Positions 26,061 to 32,855 of a DNA stretch of 34,950 bases are shown here, in pieces. The notes under the pieces are model-generated. The model did not search any database. It was not told the origin of the DNA and saw only the letters and a program-made list of their open reading frames with translations. Origin of the DNA: an uncultured Coprococcus sp. (lineage in GTDB: Bacteria > Bacillota > Clostridia > Lachnospirales > Lachnospiraceae); NCBI GenBank assembly GCA_900548215.1, contig URJI01000019.1, positions 1-34,950 of the forward strand, given 5' to 3'. Both the position numbers and the translations under genes were made by a program. Within the stretch, counting starts at the first letter, position 1. The number at the start of each line of letters is the position of its first letter.

Positions 26061-27563
26061 CTATCTCTCGATAAACTCCTTAGCAGCTGCGACTATCTTG
26101 TCCTTCAGCTCATCGGTAAGCACCTGCTTCTCCTCGATCTCATCCACGATATCCTTGTGGGCACTGTGGAAGAACTCAAGCATCTCAAGTTTCTTCTTCT
26201 TGACCTCTGAAACCTCTACCGGAAGGAATACCTTATTGGTAGCTGCTACCAGGATGATAACCTCCTCTGCCATTGACAGCGGATTGCACAGTGGCTGCTT
26301 TAAAAGCTCCATAAGTCCCTTGCCGTACTGCAGCTGTTCCTTGGTGTTCTCATCCAGATCTGAACTGAACTGTGTGAACACTTCCATCTCTCTGTACTGT
26401 GCCAGATCGATACGGATACTTCCTGCGGCCTTCTTCATCGCCTTTGTCTGCGCTGCACCACCAACTCGTGATACCGACAGACCGACGTTGACAGCAGGTC
26501 TCATACCTGAGAAGAACAGATCACTCTCGAGGAATATCTGTCCATCTGTAATAGATATAACATTTGTAGGTATATAAGCAGATACATCACCTGCCTGTGT
26601 CTCGATAATAGGAAGTGCTGTAATGGAACCTCCGCCCAGCTCATCCTTAAGCTTACTTGATCTCTCAAGAAGTCTTGAATGGAGATAGAATACATCTCCA
26701 GGATATGCTTCACGTCCTGGTGAACGTCCGAGAAGCAGTGACAATGTTCTGTAAGCAACTGCGTGCTTTGACAGATCATCGTACACGATCAGCACATCCT
26801 TGCCCTTATGCATGAAGTACTCAGCGATCGCTGTGCCTGAATAAGGCGCGATATACTGAAGTGGTGCTGAATCACTTGCCGTAGATGCAACGACAATCGT
26901 GTAGTCCATCGCATCGTATTTATTCAGGTTATTTACAACCTTTGCTATGGTTGAAGCCTTCTGGCCTATAGCCACATATACACAGATGACATCCTTACCC
27001 TTCTGATTCAGAATGGTATCTATCGCTATGGATGTCTTACCTGTCTGTCTGTCTCCTATGATCAGCTCTCTCTGTCCTCTACCTATTGGGAACATGGCAT
27101 CTATCGAGAGGATTCCTGTCTGAAGCGGCTGGTTGACCGACTTACGATCAACTATGCTTGGAGCCGGATTCTCAATAGGACGATAATCAGTCGACTCTAT
27201 GCTGCCCTTTCCATCTATAGGTGCTCCAAGGGCATCAACTATACGTCCGACAAATGCATCGCCTACAGGGATACCTGCACGCTTGCCTGTTCTGCTGACC
27301 TTTGTTCCTTCCTTGATTCCTGTATCACGACCGAACAGAATACATCCTATCTCTGTTCTTCTGATATCCTGAACCATACCTTTGACGCCATTCTCAAAGA
27401 CGACGATCTCTCCGTACATGGCATTGTCTATACCGTATACGGTTACGATTCCATCACCCACATAGATGACCTTACCGACTTCTTTGTCCCTGGAGTCAAA
27501 ATCATAATTCTCTATCTCTTCTTTGAGTATAGAAATAATATCCTCTGAACTAATTGAACTCAA
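26061..27563 (-). CDS. atpA: ATP synthase F1 subunit alpha
   Basis: A 500-residue regulatory nucleotide-binding subunit. P-loop GDRQTGKT is at 170-177, and the arginine-finger block VGLSVSRVGGAAQTKAM is present. The N-terminal barrel (VIYVGDGIVTVYGIDNAMYGEIV) is complete. The start is TTG 27563, with GAGG seven bases upstream and only 4 bases after the atpH stop, so the two are probably coupled in translation. Identity is certain. Confidence 0.97.
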   Translation of the reverse strand: MSSISSEDIISILKEEIENYDFDSRDKEVGKVIYVGDGIVTVYGIDNAMYGEIVVFENGVKGMVQDIRRTEIGCILFGRDTGIKEGTKVSRTGKRAGIPVGDAFVGRIVDALGAPIDGKGSIESTDYRPIENPAPSIVDRKSVNQPLQTGILSIDAMFPIGRGQRELIIGDRQTGKTSIAIDTILNQKGKDVICVYVAIGQKASTIAKVVNNLNKYDAMDYTIVVASTASDSAPLQYIAPYSGTAIAEYFMHKGKDVLIVYDDLSKHAVAYRTLSLLLGRSPGREAYPGDVFYLHSRLLERSSKLKDELGGGSITALPIIETQAGDVSAYIPTNVISITDGQIFLESDLFFSGMRPAVNVGLSVSRVGGAAQTKAMKKAAGSIRIDLAQYREMEVFTQFSSDLDENTKEQLQYGKGLMELLKQPLCNPLSMAEEVIILVAATNKVFLPVEVSEVKKKKLEMLEFFHSAHKDIVDEIEEKQVLTDELKDKIVAAAKEFIER

Positions 27564-27567
27564 TTTA

Positions 27568-28092
27568 TCACCTCATAACCAATTTCTGTCTAAGGGATTT
27601 GTACCTGCCCAGAATGCTTCTGTCGTACTCGCGGTCTCCCGTTCTTATGACAAATCCACCTATCAATTCTTTTTTCTCCACCATGGAAAGCTGTACCGCC
27701 TTGCTTCCATACTCTTTCATAAGGAAGTTCTCGATACCCGCTTTCTGCTTATCAGTTGGCGGTGTGACATAATAGAGAGTTGCCGAAAGGATATCCTGCT
27801 GCTCTCTGGCATACTTCTCATACTCGTCAAATATGTCATGTATCATGTCAAATCCATCATTGTCACACAGAGTCTTCATAAAATTCACCAGATTCCTGCT
27901 GCCATATCTGCCGAATACTCTGTCAATGATCTTGCGCTTTTCTATATGTTCAACCACCGGACTTGCCAGTGCATCTTCCAGTTCCGGGCACCCATTCACC
28001 AGCGCTTTTATCTCCTCCACCATGTCCTGACTGATTCCAAGCTGATAGAGGACAATTCCGTAATTAATTGCCTTCTGTGTCACCTGAATCAC
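27568..28092 (-). CDS. atpH: ATP synthase F1 subunit delta (peripheral stalk)
   Basis: A 174-residue OSCP/delta subunit. The N-terminal helical domain (YGIVLYQLGISQDMVEEIKAL) and the C-terminal FVIRTGDREYDRSILGRYKSLRQKL segment fit the family. It links F1 to subunit b. There is no ATG: the frame starts with GTG 28092, or with GTG 28083, which has an AGG eight bases upstream and may be the real start. The gene overlaps the end of atpF by 20-29 bases. Confidence 0.92.
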   Translation of the reverse strand: MIQVTQKAINYGIVLYQLGISQDMVEEIKALVNGCPELEDALASPVVEHIEKRKIIDRVFGRYGSRNLVNFMKTLCDNDGFDMIHDIFDEYEKYAREQQDILSATLYYVTPPTDKQKAGIENFLMKEYGSKAVQLSMVEKKELIGGFVIRTGDREYDRSILGRYKSLRQKLVMR

Positions 28093-28570
28093 CTACTTCA
28101 TTCAAAAACTCGTCATACATGGCCGAACCTGCTGATACCGCATCACCTTCACCGCCCACGATCTTGCCGGCTGCTGCCATTGCAAGCTCTGCGATCTGTG
28201 ACTGCATATCAGAAAGTGCCTTGTTCTGCTTGATCTCTATGGTCTTCTCCGCATCCTTTATCATCTTGACTGACTTTGCATCAGCCTGATCTATGATACG
28301 GCTATACTCATTCTTGGCCTCCACACGGGATTTCTCTCGAAGTTCTCTGCACTCTGCATCAACCCCTGCAAGGGTATCCTCATACTGTGCCTTGAGCTTC
28401 ATCGCTTCAGCCTTCTGATTGTTGGCATCCGATATATTGCCAGCGATCATATCTTCTCTCTTCTTGATGACATCATTGATCGGTCCAATCAAGAACTTCT
28501 TCAAAAGAAGAAACAGAACTATTAAGTTGATAATGGTGAATGCTATTGTAGAAAATTCTATATCAATCAT
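28064..28570 (-). CDS. atpF: ATP synthase Fo subunit b
   Basis: A 168-residue stator subunit. One membrane helix at about 7-27 (TIAFTIINLIVLFLLLKKFLI) is followed by a long charged helix (KKREDMIAGNISDANNQKAEAM and onward) that dimerises as the peripheral stalk. ATG has AGGAG about eight bases upstream. The 3' end overlaps atpH. Confidence 0.95.
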   Translation of the reverse strand: MIDIEFSTIAFTIINLIVLFLLLKKFLIGPINDVIKKREDMIAGNISDANNQKAEAMKLKAQYEDTLAGVDAECRELREKSRVEAKNEYSRIIDQADAKSVKMIKDAEKTIEIKQNKALSDMQSQIAELAMAAAGKIVGGEGDAVSAGSAMYDEFLNEVGDSGDTEGN

Positions 28571-28691
28571 ATAGCCACTCCTATCTTTCTGTTTCTGTTA
28601 TCTGCATATACAGATGAATCTGCATCTCTTCTGCAACTCCAGATTTCTATTAGATATTTATATTAAAATATCCATCTGACCTAAAATCTGA

Positions 28692-28916
28692 TTATTTAAG
28701 AAGAATGATTGCAAGAAGTCCGATAACGAAACCGTAGATAGCTGTTGCCTCTGCAAGGGCACAACCGATGATAAGAAGCTTTGTGATCTTTCCGTCTGCC
28801 TCCGGCTGTCTTGCTACAGCCTCAACTGCCTTTGATGTTGCAAGGCCGATTCCAAGTCCTGCTCCAAGTCCTACTAATGCTGCTATACCTGCTCCAATTG
28901 CTAATAATCCGTTCAT
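28692..28916 (-). CDS. atpE: ATP synthase Fo subunit c (rotor ring)
   Basis: A 74-residue helical hairpin. Helix 1 is the glycine-rich GIAALVGLGAGLGIGLA, the polar loop is ARQPEADGK, and the ion-binding acid is E56 in LAEATAIYGF. In Na+-type rings helix 1 has a Gln (GxGQG) and Glu is followed by Ser; here these positions are Ile and Ala, which favours proton coupling. Spacing to atpF is 121 bases with no gene, a common place for an RNA element that raises c-subunit translation. Confidence 0.95.
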   Translation of the reverse strand: MNGLLAIGAGIAALVGLGAGLGIGLATSKAVEAVARQPEADGKITKLLIIGCALAEATAIYGFVIGLLAIILLK

Positions 28917-28960
28917 ATCATTTTCTCCTTCTTATTTTCATTTTAAACTTCAAATAATCT

Positions 28961-29650
28961 TTACTCCATCGCTTCCTGCATGTAAAGCGTAGTCAGGAAA
29001 GTAAATACAAATGCCTGCAAGAATCCATCAAAGAAATCAAAGTACAGGCTTAGTGGGATAGGGACAATAAGCGGAACTACTGCCTCTATCAGCTTCATGA
29101 TGACGAATGCTCCGAGAACATTACCAAAAAGTCGCATACACAGCGACAATGGCTTGATGACCAGCTCAAGCACGTTGAGCGGCGCAACTATGGCAACCGG
29201 CTCTGCAAAGCTCTTGACCCATCCTTTCGTTCCCTTTCCTCTTATTCCTGCCACCTGTACGAGTATGATACTCATGATGGCCAGCGAGGCTGTCACATTC
29301 AGATCCTTTGTCGGTGGTTTAAAACCAAACACACCCATGATGTTTGCCATACCAATGTACAGAATAACCGTTATCAGGTAAGGAACATATTTCATACCCG
29401 CCTCTCCGATAACACCTTTGAACAGGTTGTTAAAGGTAGTTATTATGGTCTCCAGCACAAGTTGCTTCTTACCGGGATTCTCGACCCTGAGATTCCTTAC
29501 AAGTATGATAGACAACAGCACCAGCACTGCCATAATGATCCATGTTACCACCACAGATTCTGTTACCGGTATTCCACCAAATATTGGTATTGTAAATACT
29601 GTTTTGCATTGGAGTTCATTGGATAACTCTTCTGCCAGATCCGTAAGACA
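28961..29650 (-). CDS. atpB: ATP synthase Fo subunit a (start codon unclear)
   Basis: The a subunit channel protein. The essential arginine is in SLCMRLFGN; the FAEPVAIVAPLNVLELVIKP block and the C-terminal helices are intact. The first GTG in frame (29554) lies inside the first membrane helix and has no ribosome site. Upstream the frame stays open for 32 more codons and encodes LAEELSNELQCKTVFTIPIF and GGIPVTES, the expected N-terminus, giving a normal ~229 residues. In this frame there is no ATG, GTG or TTG between the stop at 29651-29653 and 29554. An ATG at 29649-29651 with AAAGGAAG upstream is out of frame by one base. Coordinates give the open frame; see the finding. Confidence 0.85.
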   Translation of the reverse strand, partial: CLTDLAEELSNELQCKTVFTIPIFGGIPVTESVVVTWIIMAVLVLLSIILVRNLRVENPGKKQLVLETIITTFNNLFKGVIGEAGMKYVPYLITVILYIGMANIMGVFGFKPPTKDLNVTASLAIMSIILVQVAGIRGKGTKGWVKSFAEPVAIVAPLNVLELVIKPLSLCMRLFGNVLGAFVIMKLIEAVVPLIVPIPLSLYFDFFDGFLQAFVFTFLTTLYMQEAME

Positions 29651-29702
29651 TCACTTCCTTTCGCACTGTTTTGTTATATGTCAAAATGCTATCCCAGGTT
29701 TA

Positions 29703-30176
29703 TTATTGGTTTATTATTGAAATAGCATTCCTGGCATCTGCCTCTGTAAGCCCCGCAAGTACATTCTCCGTGTTGATCCAGTGAGAATCAAGTCCCTCTG
29801 CTTCCCAGTCCATATCCATGTCATCAAATATAACATATCCCTCTACAGCATTTGCAGTCACATAATCCTTAACCGCACATGCCCTGGTATAAACACCATA
29901 CTTATTCCTGAGCTCATCCCCTGAAGAAGTTGCCCCATATACCTCCATTCCAGCATCTGCAAGTCTGTCTACCAATTCCCTTACATGTGTCTTACTGATA
30001 TCCTTATCAATCACCTGTTTTCTCCAGTCACTGGTCATAACCAGTTTCGCCCCTGTGGCGTCTACAATCATCTTTAGATTTGCCACATTCTTTGGATTGA
30101 TAAACTCCCCATGCGTCTCGCACAGAAATTTCTCCGAATTCAGTACGCCGTCTACATCAAAAAATACTACATTCAT
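29703..30176 (-). CDS. Small HAD-like protein (HAD_18/SAK-type)
   Basis: A 157-residue HAD fold without a cap. Motif I is FFDVDGVLN (nucleophile Asp in the first DxD), followed by KLVMTSDWR, the typical motif II of the HAD domain found in 'Swiss army knife' RNA-repair proteins and in small stand-alone proteins (PF18143). YVIFDDMDMDW supplies the acidic motif IV. Substrate unknown; hydrolysis of a phosphate ester is expected. ATG 30176 is chosen because GGGGAG lies nine bases before it; an in-frame ATG at 30245 has none. It ends 52 bases before the atpB frame on the same strand, so the ATP operon may be read from its promoter. Confidence 0.72.
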   Translation of the reverse strand: MNVVFFDVDGVLNSEKFLCETHGEFINPKNVANLKMIVDATGAKLVMTSDWRKQVIDKDISKTHVRELVDRLADAGMEVYGATSSGDELRNKYGVYTRACAVKDYVTANAVEGYVIFDDMDMDWEAEGLDSHWINTENVLAGLTEADARNAISIINQ

Positions 30177-30500
30177 CCGGTCATACTCCCCTATCTTTTT
30201 ACTCTTGAGCTTTCTTCGCTCCTTGCTTGCGTATTTTATCACCATTCAAAAAAAATTTAAAGTCATATATTTGCCCTTATAGTCAAATTTTAATCATTTT
30301 TTATATTTGTATTGTTTTTCGCAACAAAAACGAATTTTTGTCACAGTTTTTCAAAGAAACCCGCATAAAACAAGGGGGTATCGCTAGTTTATACTTTCTT
30401 TATATTTTTAACAATTAGTTTATAATCAACAAATATCAACACATACAGCCAATTCTGACGATTTATTAATATGTAGAATCGGCAGCGAATACGACCGAAC

Positions 30501-30557
30501 TTCGGCGCTTCTTGCTGAGGCAGAGACCGCAGCGCCCTTATCGCGGTCGGCGCCGAA
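30501..30557. repeat. Nested inverted repeat in the GC-rich core
   Basis: TTCGGCGC (30501-30508) pairs with GCGCCGAA (30550-30557), and inside it GACCGC (30525-30530) pairs with GCGGTC (30543-30548). Together they make a two-stage stem directly stacked on the 3' side. Either strand could fold this way. Confidence 0.6.
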
Positions 30558-30625
30558 TGCAGATAGAAGCAGCGAAGTGAGGGAAGTAGAACGTGATACT
30601 TCTATATATATTTTCGCCAAGATCA

Positions 30626-30689
30626 GGCTGCGGCTGCTTCCGGGGCTATATAGCAGATGATATACCCGGCCCCGGAAGCAGCCGCAGCC
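30626..30689. repeat. Perfect 20-base inverted repeat
   Basis: Bases 30626-30645 are the exact reverse complement of 30670-30689, with a 24-base AT-rich loop. The stem is GC-rich (GGCTGCGGCTGC arm). No T run follows on either strand, so it is not an ordinary terminator. Confidence 0.85.
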
Positions 30690-30719
30690 GTCCCGTCCGT
30701 CAGCCGACCGTCCACCACG

Positions 30720-30767
30720 AAAAAAAGCTATCTCGTACTCGACGCCCGACGCTCGATACGTGATAGC
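30720..30767 (-). terminator. Intrinsic terminator of the candidate small RNA
   Basis: GCTATC (30727-30732) pairs with GATAGC (30762-30767), then CGTA with TACG and TCGA with TCGA, separated by one mismatch and one bulge. On the minus strand the stem is followed directly by seven T (complement of 30720-30726). There is no minus-strand protein gene upstream for it to serve. Confidence 0.8.
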
Positions 30768-30853
30768 CTTGTTCCCTCTGCCGAAATCCGTCACCCCCAT
30801 TGTGACAGATCGTTGTAGAAAATGACCCCCTTGTCATTTCTCGATGTAACAGA
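30720..30853 (-). ncRNA. Candidate small RNA gene of ~130 nt with own promoter and terminator
   Basis: Transcription on the minus strand should begin near 30853, seven bases after the TATAAT, and end in the T run at 30720-30726. Three hairpins fill it: AAATGAC/GTCATTT (30820-30826 with 30833-30839) with loop AAGGGG; GTCAC/GTGAC (30790-30794 with 30802-30806) with loop AATGGGG; and the terminator stem. The first two are preceded by related words (ATCTGTTACA and ATCTGTCACA), suggesting two copies of a module. It matches no RNA family I recognise. Supported by architecture only. Confidence 0.55.
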
Positions 30854-30860
30854 TAGATCT

Positions 30861-30889
30861 ATTATAGCATTATTTCACATAAATGGAAG
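30861..30889 (-). promoter_or_regulatory. Extended -10 promoter for the candidate small RNA
   Basis: TGC-TATAAT on the minus strand (complement of 30861-30869) is a perfect -10 with an extended TGn. The -35 is weak (TTCCAT, 16-base spacer, complement of 30883-30888). It points towards the hairpins and terminator at 30720-30840. Confidence 0.65.
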
Positions 30890-30905
30890 CGTAGTTTGTA
30901 CACTT
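30887..30905. promoter_or_regulatory. Operator-like palindrome O1
   Basis: AAGCGTA (30887-30893), five bases, TACACTT (30899-30905): six of seven pairs match. It touches the -35 region of the minus-strand RNA promoter. It is related to the perfect palindrome at 30929-30948. Confidence 0.45.
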
Positions 30906-30928
30906 ACTTGCGCACTATATTTCCACAA

Positions 30929-30948
30929 AAGTGTAACATAATACACTT
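30929..30948. promoter_or_regulatory. Operator-like palindrome O2
   Basis: AAGTGTA (30929-30935), ACATAA, TACACTT (30942-30948) is a perfect 7-base inverted repeat just upstream of the -35 of the repressor promoter. Its centre is about 42 bases from that of O1, close to four helical turns. Most likely ligand is the repressor encoded at 31049, by inference. Confidence 0.55.
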
Positions 30949-30954
30949 CACATA

Positions 30955-30982
30955 TAGACATTTCTCAAAAATCGTTTATAAT
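30955..30982 (+). promoter_or_regulatory. Promoter of the S24-like repressor gene
   Basis: TAGACA (30955-30960), 16 bases, TATAAT (30977-30982). The transcript would start near 30989, giving a ~60-base leader before ATG 31049, with GGAG at 31037-31040. Confidence 0.6.
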
Positions 30983-31048
30983 AGAAAGCAAGCACATAAC
31001 GTTCAGTAATCCACTGACACTTTCACATATGGTAACGGAGAATTATAT

Positions 31049-31795
31049 ATGGAACAATACTACAACATAGGCGAACGCCTGAAAGAAAGCATGGCTGAGA
31101 GAGGCGTCACTATATCCCAGCTTGCGGATATAACAGGAATCTCTGAGGACACCATAAAAGCCATAAGAAGCGGGAAGACCAAAAGTCCGGGGATTCTTCT
31201 CATGATATCCATAGCGGATGCCCTTGGCTGTACCATGGATGGTTTCCTTCACCGGCAGAGCCTGACCGCTGAAGAACTATATCTGCTCAGGAAATTCAGG
31301 ACTCTTAATCACCACGGCAAGAGCATGGTCATGTTGATGGCTGATTCTGAAGATCATATGCAGAAAAGCATTACACCATCAGGCACAGAAACTAAAGCAA
31401 CCAGAAAACTTCCATGCATCGCATCTACACACACACTTGCATCAAACACCGACTATTCAACTCATGCGACAGAATTTGTTGATATTCCGGTTGACTATTT
31501 CCCTTCGGCAGACTATTGCATCAAGCTCACAACCAACATGCTGCACCCTATATATATGCAGGGAGATATGCTCGCTGTAGAAAAAGGGTTTCCACGATTT
31601 GGAGATATATCTATATTCCTCAACAAAGATGGAGTCGAGATGATCCGCAGATACACGGAAAAGGATGGCTCACCTTACCTTGAAGCTGTCAGCAGATGTG
31701 ACAGATCACTTTACCTCACAGGTGATATTATTTGTCTGGGAACGATCCTCGGAATCATACGTCTTGAAGACACAAGAAAACCGCCTATTACATAA
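31049..31795 (+). CDS. XRE-S24 (LexA/CI-like) repressor lacking the protease dyad
   Basis: A 248-residue DNA-binding protein. An XRE helix-turn-helix is at about 7-66 (LKESMAERGVTISQLADITGISEDTIKAIRSGK). A linker (100-140) is followed by a peptidase S24-like domain (145-240). In active S24 proteins a Ser precedes Met in the SM-P block and a Lys lies in a V-K-R-L block; here the corresponding residues are N163 (TTNMLHPIYMQGDMLAV) and R200 (GVEMIRRY). No Ala-Gly or Cys-Gly cleavage pair is in the linker. So it should dimerise through the S24 fold but not cleave itself. It diverges from the candidate small RNA, with two palindromes between the promoters, and probably regulates both. A lone phage-derived regulator is the alternative. 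Confidence 0.85.
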   Translation: MEQYYNIGERLKESMAERGVTISQLADITGISEDTIKAIRSGKTKSPGILLMISIADALGCTMDGFLHRQSLTAEELYLLRKFRTLNHHGKSMVMLMADSEDHMQKSITPSGTETKATRKLPCIASTHTLASNTDYSTHATEFVDIPVDYFPSADYCIKLTTNMLHPIYMQGDMLAVEKGFPRFGDISIFLNKDGVEMIRRYTEKDGSPYLEAVSRCDRSLYLTGDIICLGTILGIIRLEDTRKPPIT

Positions 31796-31806
31796 AGGCG
31801 GTTTTC
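31776..31806. terminator. Bidirectional terminator with the repressor stop codon in its loop
   Basis: GAAAACCGCC (31776-31785) and GGCGGTTTTC (31797-31806) form a perfect 10-base stem; the 11-base loop contains the TAA stop of the repressor (31793-31795). T runs are within the stem on each side. It also serves the convergent gene ending at 31834. Confidence 0.8.
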
Positions 31807-31833
31807 TCATCATATAAATTATACTTTTACAGT

Positions 31834-32724
31834 TTACTCTGCCCCACCGGTGATAAGCCATGGAGACGGCTGAGTAACAAACATGTTGTCCTTGTTTGTC
31901 TTGGATACAGATATCTGTATTGCTTCCATATTCTTTATTCCAAGCTTGTCAAATATAAGCTTTGTCTGTGCAAGTATTCCAAGATCAAGTGTGTATATGA
32001 CAAACTGCATGTCCGGATTGATCTTAAGCAGTCTCTCCATATCTGACTCCAGATAATGGTTTGCAACTATGAATGCCAGCCTCGGAACAGGTATGGCTGC
32101 CAGAGTTTCCTCACTCATGTCAGGGATTATCTGAACGTTATGTACTCCGAACTTGTCAACATTCTCTTCCATGGATCTCCTCGAACCCGCGTCAGGCTCA
32201 ACAGCTATGATGTTGCCCTCACTTGCCACAATCGCAGCTTCTATGACTATGCTCTCAGCCTGAAGCGCCAGAATGGTGTCATGTGTATCCACATCCAGCA
32301 GACTCATGATGACCGCCCTTATCTCCTTACCAACATATTGAACTGTTCCTGCGGAAAAGAAATCATTTGCAATTCCGTATCTGACGGATTCCCTTGTCTT
32401 CTCATTCATGATAAATATAACCGTAGGTTCCGTTATCTTCCTGTTCAGTACCCTCTCCAGCCTGTCATGGTGAATCTCTCCGCCGGGCTCCACGCCCTCT
32501 GCATACCACATATCATATTCGCCAAAGCCCTTCTCCCACAGCGTGTATAACAAATCTTCGTGACTCTGATCGGCAAATATAAGGACTCTCTTGTGTGTAT
32601 CTATCGTTGGCACTACATTCTTCTGTTTTCCGCATATATTCAGCATCTTTATCTTCTCTGGACTCACCTTCATCATATCTGCAAAGTATCCAAGCCAGCT
32701 GAGCATATCCTTGTTCTCGTACAT
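31834..32724 (-). CDS. CobL/CbiT-like protein with degenerate SAM-binding site
   Basis: A 296-residue protein. The order of blocks matches the junction of CbiE and CbiT in CobL-type precorrin methyltransferases: a Rossmann-like part (RVLIFADQSHEDLLYTLWEKGFGEYDMWYAEG), then EIRAVIMSLLDVDTHDTILAL, then VIEAAIVASEGNIIAVEPDAGS, ENVDKFGVHNVQIIPDM and TLAAIPVPRLAFI. In true CbiT the segment before IEAA is the SAM loop DxGxGxGxxS; here it reads LALQAES, shorter and without glycine. Hence cofactor binding is doubtful and another role is likely. ATG 32724 has GGAGG nine bases upstream; ATG 32730 is too close to it. The assignment is from motif order and is moderate; no other cobalamin genes are nearby. 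Confidence 0.6.
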   Translation of the reverse strand: MYENKDMLSWLGYFADMMKVSPEKIKMLNICGKQKNVVPTIDTHKRVLIFADQSHEDLLYTLWEKGFGEYDMWYAEGVEPGGEIHHDRLERVLNRKITEPTVIFIMNEKTRESVRYGIANDFFSAGTVQYVGKEIRAVIMSLLDVDTHDTILALQAESIVIEAAIVASEGNIIAVEPDAGSRRSMEENVDKFGVHNVQIIPDMSEETLAAIPVPRLAFIVANHYLESDMERLLKINPDMQFVIYTLDLGILAQTKLIFDKLGIKNMEAIQISVSKTNKDNMFVTQPSPWLITGGAE

Positions 32725-32774
32725 AACCATAACCCTCCTTTTGTTGTCCGTCCAATCTTTTATATAGCATGTAT

Positions 32775-32803
32775 ATTATACTATTTTACCGACCTTCTGT
32801 ACA
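32775..32803 (-). promoter_or_regulatory. Promoter for the CobL-like gene
   Basis: On the minus strand TGTACA (complement of 32798-32803), 17 bases, TATAAT (complement of 32775-32780). Transcript start near 32768, about 45 bases before ATG 32724. This makes the gene independent of fabF. Confidence 0.6.
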
Positions 32804-32855
32804 CCCAAAGTGACGTCTTCTTATTGTATGTAACAACCGGTAATTCTTGTCTGTC

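Larger units (their letters stand above)
30246..31048. other. Intergenic region of ~800 bases with a GC-rich structured core
   Basis: No convincing protein gene. From about 30246 to 30470 it is AT-rich (15 of 60 bases G or C at 30301-30360). From 30481 to about 30840 it is GC-rich (43 of 60 at 30661-30720) and packed with inverted repeats, listed separately. From 30841 it is AT-rich again and carries the divergent promoters for the minus-strand RNA and for the repressor at 31049. A 124-codon minus-strand frame spans the GC-rich part but looks like a by-product of the repeats. Confidence 0.7.

Noticed and set aside
28692..28916. A sodium-coupled ATP synthase.
   Set aside because: The c subunit lacks the helix-1 Gln and the Ser after the ion-binding Glu that mark Na+ rings.
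30426..30800. A 124-codon minus-strand reading frame across the GC-rich repeat region.
   Set aside because: It runs through the perfect inverted repeats and the terminator of the candidate RNA, has no recognisable domain and a composition rich in Ser, Arg and Gly set by the repeats. Better explained as structured non-coding DNA.
30474..30840. tmRNA, RNase P RNA, 6S RNA or SRP RNA in the structured region.
   Set aside because: No tRNA-like ends or tag frame, and none of the conserved sequence blocks of RNase P or SRP RNA are visible.
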